Shown here: one piece after another, positions 53,091 through 62,486 of the stretch
How positions within the stretch are numbered: position 1 is the first letter of the stretch
Layout: every line of letters begins with the position of its first letter
Source: Clostridiales bacterium
GTDB lineage: Bacteria > Bacillota > Clostridia > Oscillospirales > Oscillospiraceae
DNA: 64,000 bases
Direction of reading: 5' to 3'
NCBI GenBank assembly: GCA_018374635.1
Contig: JAHAEW010000005.1
Coordinates: 6,092-70,091, forward strand
Program-made: the position numbers and the translations under genes
The notes under the pieces: generated by a model
Seen by the model: only the letters and a program-made list of their open reading frames with translations
What the model was told of the DNA's origin: nothing
Databases searched by the model: none

Positions 53091-54281
53091 ATGAACTGTA
53101 TCGAGCGGTATCTGGCCCGGGCCGCCGGGGTGGCCGAGGCCGGACCGGGACAGGATCTGTCCTGCCGGGTTAGCTATGTGGCGGCCCATGATGTGACCGC
53201 CCCCATTGCCATCAATATGTTTCGCCAGATCGGCGTGAAGAAGGTCTTTGATCCCGACCGGGTGATCCTCATTGTGGACCACATCTATCCCGCCGCCAGC
53301 GAGAAGGCCCGCAACAGCGTGTGGGCCATGGACGATTTTGCCCGGGAGTTTGGGGTCCGCCTCTACCAGCGGGGCGAGGGCGTGATCCATCAGCTCATGT
53401 ATGAGAAGCACCGGGCCAAGCCCGGAGAACTGGTGGTCATCGCCGACTCCCACACCGGGACCTGCGGCGGCTACGGCGCCATCGGCGTGGGCGTGGGCTC
53501 CACCGAGCTGGCCGCCGCCATGGCCACCGGAAAGCTGGATCTGGAGGTGCCCGAGGTGGTCCAGATCTATCTGAGCGGGAAGCGGCCTGCCAATGTGTTC
53601 GGGAAGGACCTGATCCTCTATCTGGGGAGCCTCTTCGGAACCGATTACCTGGTGGACCGGGCCCTCCTCTTCACCGGCCCCGGCATCGCCGACTTCCCGG
53701 TGGAGGAGCGGATGACCGTGTGCAACATGGGCATTGAGCTGGGCGCCATGATCACCCTCTTCGGGACCGAGGAAAAAGAGCCGGACACCGTGGAGACCCG
53801 CGCGCTGGATCTGAGCGCCATGGAGCCCCAGATCGCCCGGCCCTTCTCCCCGGCCAATGTGGTTCCGGTGAAGGAAGCGGCGGGAACCAAGGTCACCCAG
53901 GTGGTGGTGGGTTCCTGCACCAACGGACGCCTCAACGACATGGAGCAGGTGGCCAGGGCTTTCCGGGGGAAGCACGTCCACCCGGATGTGAACACCCTCA
54001 TCGTCCCAGCCTCCCGGGAGGTGCTGGACCAGATGGAGGCGCGGGGCTGGTGCAAGATCATCCGGGACGCGGGGGCCACCGTCCTCAACCCCGGATGCGG
54101 CCCCTGCTTCGGCGCCCATGAGGGCCTGACCAGCGAGCGGGACGTGGTGGTCTCCACCACCAACCGCAATTTCCCCGGGCGGATGGGCAGCATGAAGGCC
54201 AATATCTACCTGGCCTCGCCGGCCACCGCCGCGGCCACCGCGCTGGCGGGGGTCATCACCGTGCCGGAGAAGGAGGACTGA
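53091..54281 (+). CDS. dmdA: 2,3-dimethylmalate dehydratase, large subunit
   Basis: 396 residues of the aconitase/LeuC family. The cluster cysteines lie in VVVGSCTNGRLNDM and in LNPGCGPCFGAHEG; DSHTGTCGGYGAIG and ATTNRNFPGRMGS-like signatures are present. With DmdB it hydrates dimethylmaleate to (2R,3S)-2,3-dimethylmalate. General LeuC/HacA could look similar, but its place between Ndh and Mgm genes supports the assignment. GGAGTG before the ATG; dmdB starts two bases after its stop codon begins a 1-base gap. Confidence 0.88.
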   Translation: MNCIERYLARAAGVAEAGPGQDLSCRVSYVAAHDVTAPIAINMFRQIGVKKVFDPDRVILIVDHIYPAASEKARNSVWAMDDFAREFGVRLYQRGEGVIHQLMYEKHRAKPGELVVIADSHTGTCGGYGAIGVGVGSTELAAAMATGKLDLEVPEVVQIYLSGKRPANVFGKDLILYLGSLFGTDYLVDRALLFTGPGIADFPVEERMTVCNMGIELGAMITLFGTEEKEPDTVETRALDLSAMEPQIARPFSPANVVPVKEAAGTKVTQVVVGSCTNGRLNDMEQVARAFRGKHVHPDVNTLIVPASREVLDQMEARGWCKIIRDAGATVLNPGCGPCFGAHEGLTSERDVVVSTTNRNFPGRMGSMKANIYLASPATAAATALAGVITVPEKED

Positions 54282-54282
54282 C

Positions 54283-54774
54283 ATGGAGCTCATCAAGGGA
54301 AAGATCATCGTCCTGGGGGACGATGTGGATACGGACCAGATCCTCCCCGGCTATGCCATGGCGGAGCCCTATGACAAGCTGGGCAGCTATGCCATGGCGG
54401 GACTGGCCGGACTGGATTTCAACGCCGTCTATGAGCCGGGCAGCATCCTGGTGGCCGGGCGCAACTTCGGCTGCGGCTCCTCCCGGGAGCAGGCCCCCAT
54501 CGCCCTCAAGCAGCGGGGCGTGTCCCTCATCCTGGCCAAGGGCTTTGCCCGGATCTTCCGCCGCAATTCCATCAACATCGGACTTCCGGTGTGGGCGGTC
54601 GATCTGGCCGGACAGGTCAAGACCGGCGACCTGGCCGAGGTGGACCTGGAGCGGGGCAAAGTGACGGTGAACGGCGTGGCGCATACCTTCCCGCCTCTGG
54701 CGGAAAATGTAAGGAAGACACTGGCCTATGGCGGCCTGATCCCCCGGGTCCGCGCTGAACTGGGAATGGAGTGA
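54283..54774 (+). CDS. dmdB: 2,3-dimethylmalate dehydratase, small subunit
   Basis: 163 residues of the LeuD/aconitase swivel type: GDDVDTDQILPGYAM near the start and GRNFGCGSSREQAPIAL in the middle, which supply the substrate-binding Arg/Ser residues. It follows dmdA after one base and mgm after six, so it is within one operon. Confidence 0.9.
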   Translation: MELIKGKIIVLGDDVDTDQILPGYAMAEPYDKLGSYAMAGLAGLDFNAVYEPGSILVAGRNFGCGSSREQAPIALKQRGVSLILAKGFARIFRRNSINIGLPVWAVDLAGQVKTGDLAEVDLERGKVTVNGVAHTFPPLAENVRKTLAYGGLIPRVRAELGME

Positions 54775-54780
54775 GAATAT

Positions 54781-56643
54781 ATGGATATGCAGGAAAAAAC
54801 CAAACGGATCATCCGGGAGGATATTGAGGCGGTCCGGGCTTATGCCGACTGCTTCGGCGTGGAGATGCCCGATCTGGACGAGAATGGAGAAGTGGTGGGC
54901 CTTCCCGCACCCTACCCCAGAGAGGTGGCGGGCGTGGTCCGCAGCGGCTACCGCATCCATGAGCTGGCCCGGAAGGCCAGAGCGCGGGGCTGGCCGGTCC
55001 AGAACCCCATCCTGGGGCGCAACACCGCCGAGGAGACCCTCAAGGAGTCCAAGGAGATGTACGCCTTTGCCGAGAAGTTCGACGAGACCATCTTCCACTT
55101 TGTCCACTCGGAGGCCACCCGCCACATCGATCCTCTGAAGGGGCGGGAGCTCATTGAGCAGTCCCGGGGCAAGGGCGGCATCACCCCCAGGGGGGAGCGG
55201 GAGTTCATTCAGATGGGCGGCGGCTCCCGCCATCCGGTGCGCATCAACGCCACGGGCGATACGCCGCACCTCTCCATTCTGAACGCCCTGATTGCGGGCT
55301 TTGACGGCACCGACATCGGCCCCGTCATCCACGTCCACTTCGGCGGACGCGGCATCCATGACTACCGCACCAAGGTGGTCAACGGCTATAAGGCCCTCCA
55401 GATCTGCGCCGAGAACAAGATCTATGTGCAGCTGGATTCCCATAAGCACCTGAATAACATCGGCGGCACCGATGGCATGGCCCTGGCCATGTGCCTGCTG
55501 GCCGAGGGCCTGGCCATCCACGCGGGCCTTCCCCGGGAGCTCTCCGCCATTCAGATGAACATTGCGGGCATCAACATCTTTGCCGACCTGGCCCTGATGC
55601 GGGCCTTCCGGGAGACCCTGTGGAGCGACGGCCTTATCGTGGTGCCCGAGACCTTCCAGAGCCCTCCGGGCGACCTCATTGCCGAGGCGGCCCATTTCGC
55701 CCGCATGGCGGTCAACGCCAAGCTGGGCGGCGCCGACTTCTACCGGCCCAAGGCGGCCGAGAGCGTGGGCATCCCCACCGGCGACTCCATGGGCCGGGCC
55801 ATCTGGGGCACCGAGAACGTATTCACCAACACCTATGCCGTGGACATCGAGGACAGCCGCGTCACCGGGCGCAAGGCGGAGATCCTGGAGGAGGCCATGG
55901 CGGTGCTGGAGGCTGTGCTCCACCTGCCCGAGCACAGCCTGAAGCCCAGGGACATCACCCCCGCCTTCTGGATGCAGTGGAAGGACGCCGAGCTCATCGA
56001 CCTTATCGTGGAGGGCGGCAAGAGCGGCCGGATGGACTGCCCCCGTGCCGGCGGCTGGGACCTGAAGCGGTTCGTCAAGGTCAACCGGGACCCCGATGGG
56101 ATCAAGCGCTATGTGCCCGGCTACACGCCCCTGGGGATCGATCCAAGCCGGGTGGCCGTCACCAAGGAGGACATCCAGGTGGAGCCCGAGAAGGAGCCCA
56201 CCCGTCCGGAGAAGATCGTGCTGGCCACGGTGGGCGCCGACGCCCACGTCAACGGCGTCAATCTCATCCGGGAGACCTTCCAGCACGCGGGCTATGAGGT
56301 GGTCTTCCTCCGGGGCATGAACCTGCCCGAGACCGTGGCCGAGGTGGCGGCCGAGGCCAATGCCGACGCCGTGGGCGTGAGCAACCTGCTGGGCCTGGGC
56401 GGAACCCTCTTCCCCCGCGTGGAGCAGCGGCTCAAGGAACTTGGCCTGCGGGACAAGATGGTGGTCTGGGCCGGCGGACGCATCGCGGAAAAGGAAGAGG
56501 AGCACCAGTATTACGAGGAGAAGATCAAGCGGGAGGGCGTGAGCTTTCTGGGCGTAGACGCCTTCTTTGGCCCGGATTCCACTCCCGAGCAGTGCCTGGA
56601 GACCATCACCCGCCTCATCCGGGAGAAGAAAGCCAAGCAGTAA
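54781..56643 (+). CDS. mgm: 2-methyleneglutarate mutase (coenzyme B12-dependent)
   Basis: 620 residues. The N-terminal barrel (about 1-470) carries the substrate domain; the C-terminal 140 residues are a cobalamin-binding domain with [10 protein letters not shown] (the DxHxxG lower-ligand His), [11 protein letters not shown] and VWAGGRI. It rearranges 2-methyleneglutarate to (R)-3-methylitaconate by a radical mechanism. Length agrees with the E. barkeri enzyme. The ribosome binding site GGAGTG lies in the end of dmdB. Confidence 0.93.
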   Translation: MDMQEKTKRIIREDIEAVRAYADCFGVEMPDLDENGEVVGLPAPYPREVAGVVRSGYRIHELARKARARGWPVQNPILGRNTAEETLKESKEMYAFAEKFDETIFHFVHSEATRHIDPLKGRELIEQSRGKGGITPRGEREFIQMGGGSRHPVRINATGDTPHLSILNALIAGFDGTDIGPVIHVHFGGRGIHDYRTKVVNGYKALQICAENKIYVQLDSHKHLNNIGGTDGMALAMCLLAEGLAIHAGLPRELSAIQMNIAGINIFADLALMRAFRETLWSDGLIVVPETFQSPPGDLIAEAAHFARMAVNAKLGGADFYRPKAAESVGIPTGDSMGRAIWGTENVFTNTYAVDIEDSRVTGRKAEILEEAMAVLEAVLHLPEHSLKPRDITPAFWMQWKDAELIDLIVEGGKSGRMDCPRAGGWDLKRFVKVNRDPDGIKRYVPGYTPLGIDPSRVAVTKEDIQVEPEKEPTRPEKIVLATVGADAHVNGVNLIRETFQHAGYEVVFLRGMNLPETVAEVAAEANADAVGVSNLLGLGGTLFPRVEQRLKELGLRDKMVVWAGGRIAEKEEEHQYYEEKIKREGVSFLGVDAFFGPDSTPEQCLETITRLIREKKAKQ

Positions 56644-56680
56644 GCGACCCCATTTTTTCAGACAGGAGGCTGTGAGAGCC

Positions 56681-57817
56681 ATGAGCGAGCAAAAACGAAT
56701 TCCCCTTGTCATCATGCGGGGCGGCACCAGCAAGGGTATCTATATCAAGGAAAACGATCTGCCCACCGATCCCAAGGAGCGGGATGAGCTGATCCTGCGC
56801 CTGTTCGGCAGCCCGGATGTGCGCCAGATCGACGGCCTGGCGGGGGCGGACCCCCTGACCAGCAAGCTGGCCATCATTGGACCTCCCTCCCGGCCGGACG
56901 CCGATGTGGACTACACCTTCGCCCAGGTCTCCATCACCGACCGGGTGGTGGACTACAAGGGCAACTGCGGCAACATCTCCTCCGGCGTGGGCCCCTTTGC
57001 CATCGACGAGTCTCTGGTCAAGGCGGTGGAGCCGGTGACCCGGGTGCGCATCCACAATACGAATACGGGCAAGATGCTCTATGCCGAGGTCCAGGTGAAG
57101 GACGGCAAGGCCAGGGTCAAGGGAGACTGCGCCATCGCCGGCGTGCCCGGTACCAGCGCCCCCATCCTGCTGGACTTTGCCTCCACCGCGGGCGCGGCCA
57201 CCGGCAATGTCCTGCCCACCGGGAACCCGGTGGATACCCTGGAGACCAGCCGGGGCCCCATTGAGGTCTCCATCGTGGACGTGGCCAATCCCTGCGTCTT
57301 TGTCCGCGCGAAGGATGTGGGCATGAAGGGGACCGAGACCCCCGACGTCATCGACGGCGACAAGGAGCTGCTGGCCTATCTGGAGGAGATCCGCTCCAAG
57401 TGCTGCGCCAGGATCGGCATGGCCAAGGACCCCGCCGACGCCACCAAGCACTCTCCCGCCTTCCCCATGGTGGCCTTTGTCACCGAGGCGGCCGACTATG
57501 TGGACTTCACCAGCGGCAAGACCATCCATAAGGAGGACGTGGACTTTGTCTCCCGCCTGATGTTCATGCAGGTGCTCCACAAGACCTATGCCGGCACCGC
57601 TACCGCCTGCACCGGCGCGGCGGCCAAGATCAAGGGCACCATTGTCAATCAGGTCATCCCCCACATCGAGAAGATCGACACCATCCGGATCGGCCATCCC
57701 GCCGGCGTCATTCCCGTGGTGGCCGCCGTGGAGGGCAACGAGGTGAAGAAGTCGGCCCTGGTGCGCACCGCCCGCCGTCTCATGGAGGGCTATGCCCTGG
57801 TGCCCGGCGAGGACTGA
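56681..57817 (+). CDS. mii: 3-methylitaconate delta-isomerase (PrpF family)
   Basis: 378 residues with two diaminopimelate-epimerase-like halves. Family motifs: VIMRGGTSKGIYI near the start, DGLAGADPLTSKLAII, KGNCGNISSGVGPFAI and HPAGVIPV near the end. It moves the double bond of 3-methylitaconate to give 2,3-dimethylmaleate. ATG 56681 has CAGGAGG upstream and is the family start. Neighbours mgm and mutL homolog support the assignment against PrpF of the methylcitrate cycle. Confidence 0.92.
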   Translation: MSEQKRIPLVIMRGGTSKGIYIKENDLPTDPKERDELILRLFGSPDVRQIDGLAGADPLTSKLAIIGPPSRPDADVDYTFAQVSITDRVVDYKGNCGNISSGVGPFAIDESLVKAVEPVTRVRIHNTNTGKMLYAEVQVKDGKARVKGDCAIAGVPGTSAPILLDFASTAGAATGNVLPTGNPVDTLETSRGPIEVSIVDVANPCVFVRAKDVGMKGTETPDVIDGDKELLAYLEEIRSKCCARIGMAKDPADATKHSPAFPMVAFVTEAADYVDFTSGKTIHKEDVDFVSRLMFMQVLHKTYAGTATACTGAAAKIKGTIVNQVIPHIEKIDTIRIGHPAGVIPVVAAVEGNEVKKSALVRTARRLMEGYALVPGED

Positions 57818-57838
57818 GAAAAACGGGAGGAGTGCCAC

Positions 57839-59275
57839 ATGCGTGCCAATACGCTGGTCTACGACGTAGGCAGTACCTATACGAAAGCGGCTGCCTTCCG
57901 GCTGGAGCGGGGTAAATTCACCTTTCTGGGCCGGGGCCAGTCCCTGACCACACTGGACAACATTATGGATGGGGCGGCCCGGGCCGAGCAGAGCATCCGG
58001 GAGCAGGGCGTGCACTTTGACGAGACGGTACAGCGGTACAGTTCCTGCAGCGCCGCCGGCGGCCTGCGGATGGTGGCTCTGGGGTATATGCCCCGGGTCA
58101 CCGCCAAGGCGGCCAAAGAGGTCTCCATGACCGCCGGGGCCCGGGTCATGCAGGTGGTCTCGGCCGAGGAGCCCCTCTCCTACCGGAGAGAGGTGCTCCT
58201 GGAGATCAACCCCGACATCATCCTGCTCTCGGGGGGGACGGACGGGGGAGACGAGAGCTGTGCCCTGGAAAACGCGGAGATGATCTGCGAGCTCCACAGC
58301 CGGGCCACCGTTATCATTGCCTGCAACAAATATGCCCAGCGGGAGGCGGCCGAAAAGCTGGCCCGGGCCGGGGTGTCCTATGTACGGGTGCCCAATATCA
58401 TGCCCACCATCCACGAGCTCAACGTAAAGCCCGCCCGGCAGGCCATCCACGAGCAGTTCATCAAACAGATCACCCGGGCCAAGGGGCTGATGGAGTTCCG
58501 GGACAGCCTGGCCGACCGCACGGTGGTCCCCACGCCCGGCGCGGTGCTGCTGGCCAGCGAGCTGCTGGCCCGGGGCACCTATGAGCAGGAGGGGGCCGGG
58601 TCCCTTATCCTGGTGGATATCGGCGGGGCCACCACCGACATCCACTCCATCCTCCCGGAGCTGGAAAAGCTCACCATTGAGGAGCGGGGCCTGGTCATCA
58701 ACAACGAAAAGCAGTTTGCCTACCGCACGGTGGAGGGCAACCTGGGCCTGCGGGTGAGCGCCACCGGCATCCCCGAGGCAGTGGGGCCCAACGCCATCCT
58801 CCGGGCCATGGACGACCCGGCCGGGACCACCCCGGAGGGCGTGCTGGCCTTTGCCCAGAAGCTGGAGGACCAGCCCGATTACATTCCCAGGACCGAGGAG
58901 GAGCGGATGTTGGAGCGGGCTATGGCCACCTGCGCCATCCGCGCCGCGCTGCGCCGCCATGCGGGCCACTACGCCGAGGCGGAGGACCCGGTCATGGGCA
59001 TCATGGCGGGGACCGCCATAGGGCGCGACCTGCGCCATGTGCGCCGGGTCCTGTGTGTGGGGGGCGTCTTCGTCCACACGGGGGAGGAAGCGGGGCGGAC
59101 CATGGTCCGCCGGAGCTTTGAGGAACCGGGGATCTCCCTCCTCCCGCTGGAGGAGCCCGAGGTGGTCCTGGACCGGGATTATCTCCTCTACGCCATGGGC
59201 GTCCTGGGCAAGCACTATCCGGACGCGGCCTGCTCCTTCCTCAAGGGGTATATAGGCGCGCAGGACGAGCAATAA
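57839..59275 (+). CDS. MutL-like (glutamate mutase activator/reactivase) protein
   Basis: 478 residues of the MutL/GlmL family. ASKHA-type ATP sites: YDVGSTYTKAAAF at the start (phosphate 1) and VDIGGATTDIHS at about 260-271 (phosphate 2). The glutamate mutase operon protein of this type is believed to reactivate or load the B12 mutase. Here it is one gene after the B12-dependent methyleneglutarate mutase, so that is the probable client. No glutamate mutase genes are present. GGGAGG precedes the ATG. Confidence 0.88.
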   Translation: MRANTLVYDVGSTYTKAAAFRLERGKFTFLGRGQSLTTLDNIMDGAARAEQSIREQGVHFDETVQRYSSCSAAGGLRMVALGYMPRVTAKAAKEVSMTAGARVMQVVSAEEPLSYRREVLLEINPDIILLSGGTDGGDESCALENAEMICELHSRATVIIACNKYAQREAAEKLARAGVSYVRVPNIMPTIHELNVKPARQAIHEQFIKQITRAKGLMEFRDSLADRTVVPTPGAVLLASELLARGTYEQEGAGSLILVDIGGATTDIHSILPELEKLTIEERGLVINNEKQFAYRTVEGNLGLRVSATGIPEAVGPNAILRAMDDPAGTTPEGVLAFAQKLEDQPDYIPRTEEERMLERAMATCAIRAALRRHAGHYAEAEDPVMGIMAGTAIGRDLRHVRRVLCVGGVFVHTGEEAGRTMVRRSFEEPGISLLPLEEPEVVLDRDYLLYAMGVLGKHYPDAACSFLKGYIGAQDEQ

Positions 59276-59306
59276 AGCACTGACATCAAATATAGGAGTG
59301 ATTATT

Positions 59307-60188
59307 ATGAACGGACCCAAGAAGATCCGGGAGCTGTTTGCTTCCAAGAAGACCATTGTGGCGCCCGGAGCCCATGATATGCTTACCGCCAAGATCATCG
59401 GCCGCCTGGGCTTTGACGCGGTGTATATGACCGGCTACGGCCAGTCCGCCAGCCATCTGGGCAAGCCGGACGTGGGCCTCATGACCATGAGCGAGATGGT
59501 GTCCCGGGCCGCCAACATGGTGGAGTGCGCCGGCGTCCCCGTGATCGCGGACGCGGACACCGGGTTCGGCAACGCCGTCAATGTGATGCGCACCGTCCGG
59601 GAGTATGAAAAGGCCGGCGTGGCGGTCATCCAGCTGGAGGACCAGGTCATGCCCAAGAAGTGCGGCCACATGGTGGGCCGGGAGGTCATCCCCATGGAGG
59701 AGATGGTGGGCAAGATCAAGGCCGCGGTGGACGCCCGCGTGGATCCCAACTTCATGATCATGGCCCGCACTGACGCCCGCACGGTCCACGGCATCGACGC
59801 CGCGCTGGAGCGCGCCCATGCCTACAAGGAGGCCGGCGCCGACATTCTCTTCGTGGAGTCTCCCGAGTCCGAGGAGGAGATGCGCCGTATCAATGAGGAG
59901 CTGCCCGGCTGCCTGACCCTCGCCAACATGGTGGAGGGCGGCCGTACCCCCATGTTCAAGAACGCTCAGCTCTCCGAGTTTGGCTACAACCTCATCATCT
60001 ACCCCACCGCGTCGGTCTATGTGACCACCAAGGCCATGGTGGACCTGTGGGAGGGCATGCGCCGGGATGACACCACCGAGACCCTCATCGACACCATGAT
60101 CCCCTTCGCCCAGTTCAATGAGATCATGGGACTGCCTGAGATCCGGGCCATCGAGGCCAACTACGCCACCGGCCGCGTGGTAAAGTAA
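59307..60188 (+). CDS. dml: 2,3-dimethylmalate lyase
   Basis: 293 residues of the isocitrate lyase/PEP mutase superfamily. The catalytic loop PKKCGHMVGREVI (about 112-124), metal Asp residues in IADADTGFGN and MARTDART are present. It splits (2R,3S)-2,3-dimethylmalate into propionate and pyruvate, the last step of the pathway. ATG 59307 has AGGAG; the GTG at 59298 overlaps this site. Methylisocitrate lyase is the close alternative, but no methylcitrate genes are nearby. Confidence 0.92.
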   Translation: MNGPKKIRELFASKKTIVAPGAHDMLTAKIIGRLGFDAVYMTGYGQSASHLGKPDVGLMTMSEMVSRAANMVECAGVPVIADADTGFGNAVNVMRTVREYEKAGVAVIQLEDQVMPKKCGHMVGREVIPMEEMVGKIKAAVDARVDPNFMIMARTDARTVHGIDAALERAHAYKEAGADILFVESPESEEEMRRINEELPGCLTLANMVEGGRTPMFKNAQLSEFGYNLIIYPTASVYVTTKAMVDLWEGMRRDDTTETLIDTMIPFAQFNEIMGLPEIRAIEANYATGRVVK

Positions 60189-60228
60189 GACGACCCATTC
60201 GTCATATATGGAAAAAGGAGGAGAACCA

Positions 60229-61638
60229 ATGCCTGACATGAGAGCTGCGATCCAGGAAAAACTGCCCCTGACCGTCAGCGAGATGGTGGCCGTCGCGCAG
60301 GAGTACGGCGCGCGTGTGGTGGATGTGGTCCTGGTGGAGACCGAGCTGCGCACCGGCAAGTCCCGGGAGGAGATCCTAACGGGGATCATGGAAGAATACG
60401 CCCACAACCTCAAGGCGGTGGAGATCGGCGTCAAGGACGGCGAGAGCATCCTGTTGGGCACGGTGGCCTCCCAGCTGGCCGCGCAGGAGGGGAGTAAATG
60501 CTTTGAGGACTCCTTCCTGGACGACGCCCTGCTCTACACCCTGGGCGCCCAGGTGGGCAACCACTGCGTGGGCCTGCGCCCCTGCGCCGGGACGGGCGAC
60601 TCCTGCCCCTACTCCGGCTTTATCAAGGCCATGATGGTCCACGGCTATGATGACAAGACAGTGGCCGAGACGGCCGCTCTGGTCATGAAGATCGGAAGCC
60701 TGTTCCGGGTGGGCAAGGTCACCACCGGGTGCAATATGGAGGGCTTCGGCGCCGGTTCCGCCTGCATCGCGGCGGCCACCGTCTCCATCGGCGGCGGCAC
60801 CCCGGAGCAGATGGAGAAGGCCATGGTGCTGGCCCTCTCGCCCACCATCGGCGTGCCCTGCACCCCCCGGGTGCTGGTGCCCGCCCTGTGCACCACCCAC
60901 GTGGGCGGCGCCATCCTGATGGGTATGTATGCCGGTCGGCTGTGCATGAAGGTGGATATGACGGTCAACGTCCCCTTTGACGTGATGCTGGCCATGGCCG
61001 CAGAGGTCCATGTGGAGTCGGGCCGCCACCTGGTACCCACCGTGGTGGAGTATATGGAGCCCTTCTTCAAGCGCAAGCCCGCGGTGGAATCCCTGGTGAG
61101 CCAGGCCGTCCGGGATGCCGAGGCCAAGAAGATGGCCGAGACGCTGGAAAAGGCCAAGGCCAAGGCCAAGCAGCTGGCCCAGGGGACCGAGAGCATTCTC
61201 CACACCCTGGGAGACGCTGTGGTGGGCGGAAGCAGCCAGGCGGTAGGCAGCCCCACCAACGCCGCCCGCATCTGCCATGAGCTGGTCAAGGGGACCATCC
61301 GCAAGGTACGGGTGGAGCTCTATCCCGAGCTGTTTGCCCGCCGTTCCATCAACATCCCGGGCGTTCTGATGGGCGCGGTGTACGGGGCATCTACCTCGGA
61401 CTATGCCATGTACAACAAGGCCGTGCAGATGGTGAAGGACGATGGGATCGAAGTGGAGATCGTAGAGGGACATGAGCCCTCTCTCCAGAAAATCACCATT
61501 ACCACCGATGAGATGACCTGTATGGTGGATACCCTCAACCGCGGCGGCGGCCGCCTGGTGCTGCGGGACGCCGCCCCGTCCCTGGCCGAGGCGGAGGAAG
61601 CGGCAAAACGGCTGGGGATCGTCCTGGTACAGCCGTAA
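60229..61638 (+). CDS. hmd: 2-(hydroxymethyl)glutarate dehydratase (serine-dehydratase-like)
   Basis: 469 residues. Distantly related to iron-sulfur serine dehydratase, with candidate cluster Cys in CVGLRPCAGTGDSCPY, TTGCNMEGFGAGSACIAAAT and GVPCTPRVLVPALCTTH. The alpha-type region is followed by a segment (about 345-469) with the beta/ACT-like order. In E. barkeri the corresponding gene is predicted to eliminate water from 2-(hydroxymethyl)glutarate to form 2-methyleneglutarate. It is the last gene of the set, 40 bases after dml. AAGGAGGAG precedes the ATG. Confidence 0.85.
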   Translation: MPDMRAAIQEKLPLTVSEMVAVAQEYGARVVDVVLVETELRTGKSREEILTGIMEEYAHNLKAVEIGVKDGESILLGTVASQLAAQEGSKCFEDSFLDDALLYTLGAQVGNHCVGLRPCAGTGDSCPYSGFIKAMMVHGYDDKTVAETAALVMKIGSLFRVGKVTTGCNMEGFGAGSACIAAATVSIGGGTPEQMEKAMVLALSPTIGVPCTPRVLVPALCTTHVGGAILMGMYAGRLCMKVDMTVNVPFDVMLAMAAEVHVESGRHLVPTVVEYMEPFFKRKPAVESLVSQAVRDAEAKKMAETLEKAKAKAKQLAQGTESILHTLGDAVVGGSSQAVGSPTNAARICHELVKGTIRKVRVELYPELFARRSINIPGVLMGAVYGASTSDYAMYNKAVQMVKDDGIEVEIVEGHEPSLQKITITTDEMTCMVDTLNRGGGRLVLRDAAPSLAEAEEAAKRLGIVLVQP

Positions 61639-61653
61639 GACACGGCGATATGC

Positions 61654-61696
61654 ACTGCGCCCCCGGACCTGGGAAGAGGACCGGGGGCGCAGTTTG
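61654..61696 (+). terminator. Terminator at the end of the nicotinate cluster
   Basis: 13-bp stem ACTGCGCCCCCGG (61654-61666) and CCGGGGGCGCAGT (61681-61693); short T-run. Confidence 0.75.
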
Positions 61697-61722
61697 CCAA
61701 ATCAGAATAGGAGGCGCGGCAT

Positions 61723-62430
61723 ATGCTGCATTTAAAGGAATATCTGCCTGAACTGAACCAGGGCCTGGCCCTGGATGTGGGGACCCGGTTTGGAGAATTT
61801 GCCTTCAGCTTGGCCGAGGTCATGCCGGAGGGCTCCCGGATCATCGGCCTGGACAGCGATCCCCGGACCGTGGAGGAGGCCCGGGAGAAAAACGGGGACA
61901 AGGGGATCGAGTTCCAGGTGGGAGAGGGGGCCCATATGGAGTTTGCCGACGGTACCTTTGAGGTGGTGGCCCTCTCCAACACCTTGCACCACATCGAGGA
62001 CTATGAAGCGGTGCTCCATGAGATGCTCCGGGTGCTGCGGCCGGGCGGGTGGCTGGTCATCAATGAGATGTTCTCCGACGGTCAGAACCGCCCTCAGCAG
62101 GTCCACTTTGCCCAGCATACGCTGGAGGCTAAGCTGGATATGCTCTCGGGGGGCTTTCAGCGTCCCACCCGGAAGAAGGAGGAGATCCTTGCCATCCTGA
62201 GCCGCCTTCCGCTCCGGGAGGTGCGTACGGCAGAGCTTCTGGAGGAGCCAGAGATGGACCGGAAGCTGGAGACCAAAAATGCCAAGCTGGTAGAGCTGGT
62301 GGAAAAGAAAGCGGCCGGGAAGCCGGAGTATGAGGCGCTTCTGGAAGAGGCGCGGCAGATCCAGAAGGACTGCGCCGCATACGGCATCCAGCGCTGTACC
62401 CAGCTGCTCTATCTGGGAAAAAAGGAATAA
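61723..62430 (+). CDS. Class I SAM-dependent methyltransferase
   Basis: 235 residues. SAM motif I ALDVGTRFGEFAFSLA (about 16-31), acidic end of beta 2 IIGLDSDPRTVE, and motif LSNTLHHIEDYEAVLHEMLRVLRPGGWLVINE of the UbiE/Methyltransf_11 group. C-terminal 70 residues are charged and helical. Target unknown. It follows the cluster terminator and has its own GGAGG, so it is probably not part of nicotinate metabolism. Confidence 0.85.
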   Translation: MLHLKEYLPELNQGLALDVGTRFGEFAFSLAEVMPEGSRIIGLDSDPRTVEEAREKNGDKGIEFQVGEGAHMEFADGTFEVVALSNTLHHIEDYEAVLHEMLRVLRPGGWLVINEMFSDGQNRPQQVHFAQHTLEAKLDMLSGGFQRPTRKKEEILAILSRLPLREVRTAELLEEPEMDRKLETKNAKLVELVEKKAAGKPEYEALLEEARQIQKDCAAYGIQRCTQLLYLGKKE

Positions 62431-62467
62431 AAAACAGGCGGGAGGATCGGTCAGATCCTCCCGCCTG
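62430..62467 (-). terminator. Terminator for the FAH-family gene
   Basis: 14-bp stem CAGGCGGGAGGATC (62435-62448) and GATCCTCCCGCCTG (62454-62467). The T-run (TTTTTTATT) is on the minus strand, so it serves the gene ending at 62487. Confidence 0.85.
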
Positions 62468-62486
62468 CATGTCTGATGGGGAGATG

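Noticed and set aside
50637..54308. Minus-strand open frame of 1223 codons over ndh and dmd genes
   Set aside because: Antisense shadow of four genes with catalytic motifs; no ribosome binding site or domain pattern.
53091..54774. leuC/leuD of leucine synthesis
   Set aside because: Fold matches, but no leuA or leuB is near and both genes lie between ndh and mgm, as expected for dimethylmalate dehydratase.
60229..61638. Second L-serine dehydratase
   Set aside because: Cysteine pattern and length differ from sdaAA/sdaAB at 14.4-15.9 kb, and its place behind dml fits the dehydratase predicted in nicotinate fermentation.
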